DNA from: Flavobacteriaceae bacterium
GTDB lineage: Bacteria; Bacteroidota; Bacteroidia; Flavobacteriales; Flavobacteriaceae
DNA: 13,634 nucleotides
NCBI GenBank assembly: GCA_016763715.1
Contig: JAESTG010000255.1
Location: 1 to 13,634, forward strand
Direction: 5' to 3'
Below are positions 13,199 through 13,634 of the stretch, piece by piece. Positions within the stretch are counted from its first letter, which is position 1. Each line of letters opens with the position of its first letter. A program made the translations under genes and the position numbers. The notes below the pieces were generated by a model, which saw only the letters and a program-made list of their open reading frames with translations, did not search any database and had not been told where the DNA came from.

Positions 13199-13634
13199 TT
13201 ATTCAGCCTTTTGATACGCCTCTTTCAGCCATTCAATTAGTTCGTTGTCTATGTTACTAACATCTAGTAATTTTACTCGATGGGTACACATGCTACCGAA
13301 AGGCCCGGAGTTTTCTAATCTATCTGTTATTGGTTTGTCTTTTATTTTTAAGCCCAAATCAATTCTAGTTTTTGTAGCAGGTTTTATTAGTGCGAACTGT
13401 TTTTTTCTGATAATACTTACACTCGCTTTTTTAGGGGTAACAATGACGTCGTCACCAAACTCTTTAACAACCAATAAAAGTTTTTCATATAATGGAAATA
13501 AGTTTTCTTTGCCTATATATTGATTTTTCACTAGATCCGTTGGTCTTTGATTTTCTTCTTTGGATAAAGTAACAATGGTATTTGCAAATCCATGAGTTAC
13601 ACTGTGTTCTTTTTTAAGAAAATTAACAGCTTCC
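13199..13634 (-). CDS. DUF4287-DUF5655 domain protein, 5' end outside the window
   Basis: About 144 residues are visible and the frame stays open to the right edge, so the true start lies beyond 13634; the GTG at 13531 is an internal Val and not a start. The first visible stretch, EAVNFLKKEHSVTHGFANTI, is the end of a DUF4287 domain, whose members carry a similar K..HG..HG.AN pattern. After a short linker, YIGKENLFPLYEKLLLVV to the end, with VTPKKASVSIIRKKQFALI, KTRIDLGLKI and HRVKLLDVSNIDNELIEWLKEAY, matches DUF5655. The two domains often occur together in small cytoplasmic proteins of unknown function (the DUF5655 part is probably a nucleic-acid or protein interaction fold, which is inference). 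It leads the MOSC gene by 10 bases. Confidence 0.82.
   Translation of the reverse strand, partial: EAVNFLKKEHSVTHGFANTIVTLSKEENQRPTDLVKNQYIGKENLFPLYEKLLLVVKEFGDDVIVTPKKASVSIIRKKQFALIKPATKTRIDLGLKIKDKPITDRLENSGPFGSMCTHRVKLLDVSNIDNELIEWLKEAYQKAE

Noticed and set aside
13199..13531. Complete 110-residue protein starting at GTG 13531
   Set aside because: The same frame continues to the window edge with a recognisable DUF4287 end, so the gene is cut by the window and the GTG is internal.

Overview
The window looks like chromosome from a marine-type member of the Bacteroidota, most likely Flavobacteriaceae. The evidence is low G+C, the near absence of Shine-Dalgarno sequences, Bacteroidota promoter elements (TTTG about 20-23 nt upstream of TAnnTTTG), a type IX secretion C-terminal sorting domain, and a SusC-like TonB plug domain. 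These family assignments come from reading motifs by eye, with no database search.

Left part (1-5976, all + strand). The window opens inside a secreted beta-propeller-like 'choice-of-anchor I' protein with a type IX sorting tail, closed by a good intrinsic terminator. A men cluster follows: menA (prenyltransferase), a UPF0173 metallo-beta-lactamase-fold hydrolase, menC (o-succinylbenzoate synthase), a CPBP membrane protease whose ATG overlaps the menC stop, and menE (o-succinylbenzoate-CoA ligase, probable TTG start). MenC and MenE work before naphthoate ring closure, and MenA attaches the prenyl tail afterwards. The remaining men genes are presumably outside the window.

Central part (5977-9650). 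A very large composite gene runs from 6120 to 9553. It encodes a signal peptide, VIT domain, vWA domain with intact MIDAS residues, a carboxypeptidase-regulatory-like beta-sandwich, a SusC-type TonB plug with no beta-barrel after it, TPR-like helices and a DUF2135 domain. As given, its reading frame breaks once, by one base, at a GGGGAATAA stretch near 6315-6323. Restoring one base gives a continuous protein of about 1144 residues. This is the most unusual object in the window. A clear terminator follows it.

Right part (9651-13634). A secreted M24 metallopeptidase on the + strand converges on a block of minus-strand genes: DoxX-family membrane protein, then (after a 308-base gap with small repeats and a possible gene relic) an AHSA1/SRPBCC protein overlapped by an ArsR-family repressor, then a MOSC-domain protein and the 3' part of a DUF4287-DUF5655 protein running off the right edge. 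The ArsR-SRPBCC pair has a near-textbook promoter on which two matching 16-bp palindromes are placed, strongly suggesting autorepression.

No tRNA, rRNA, CRISPR array, insertion sequence or phage gene was recognised.
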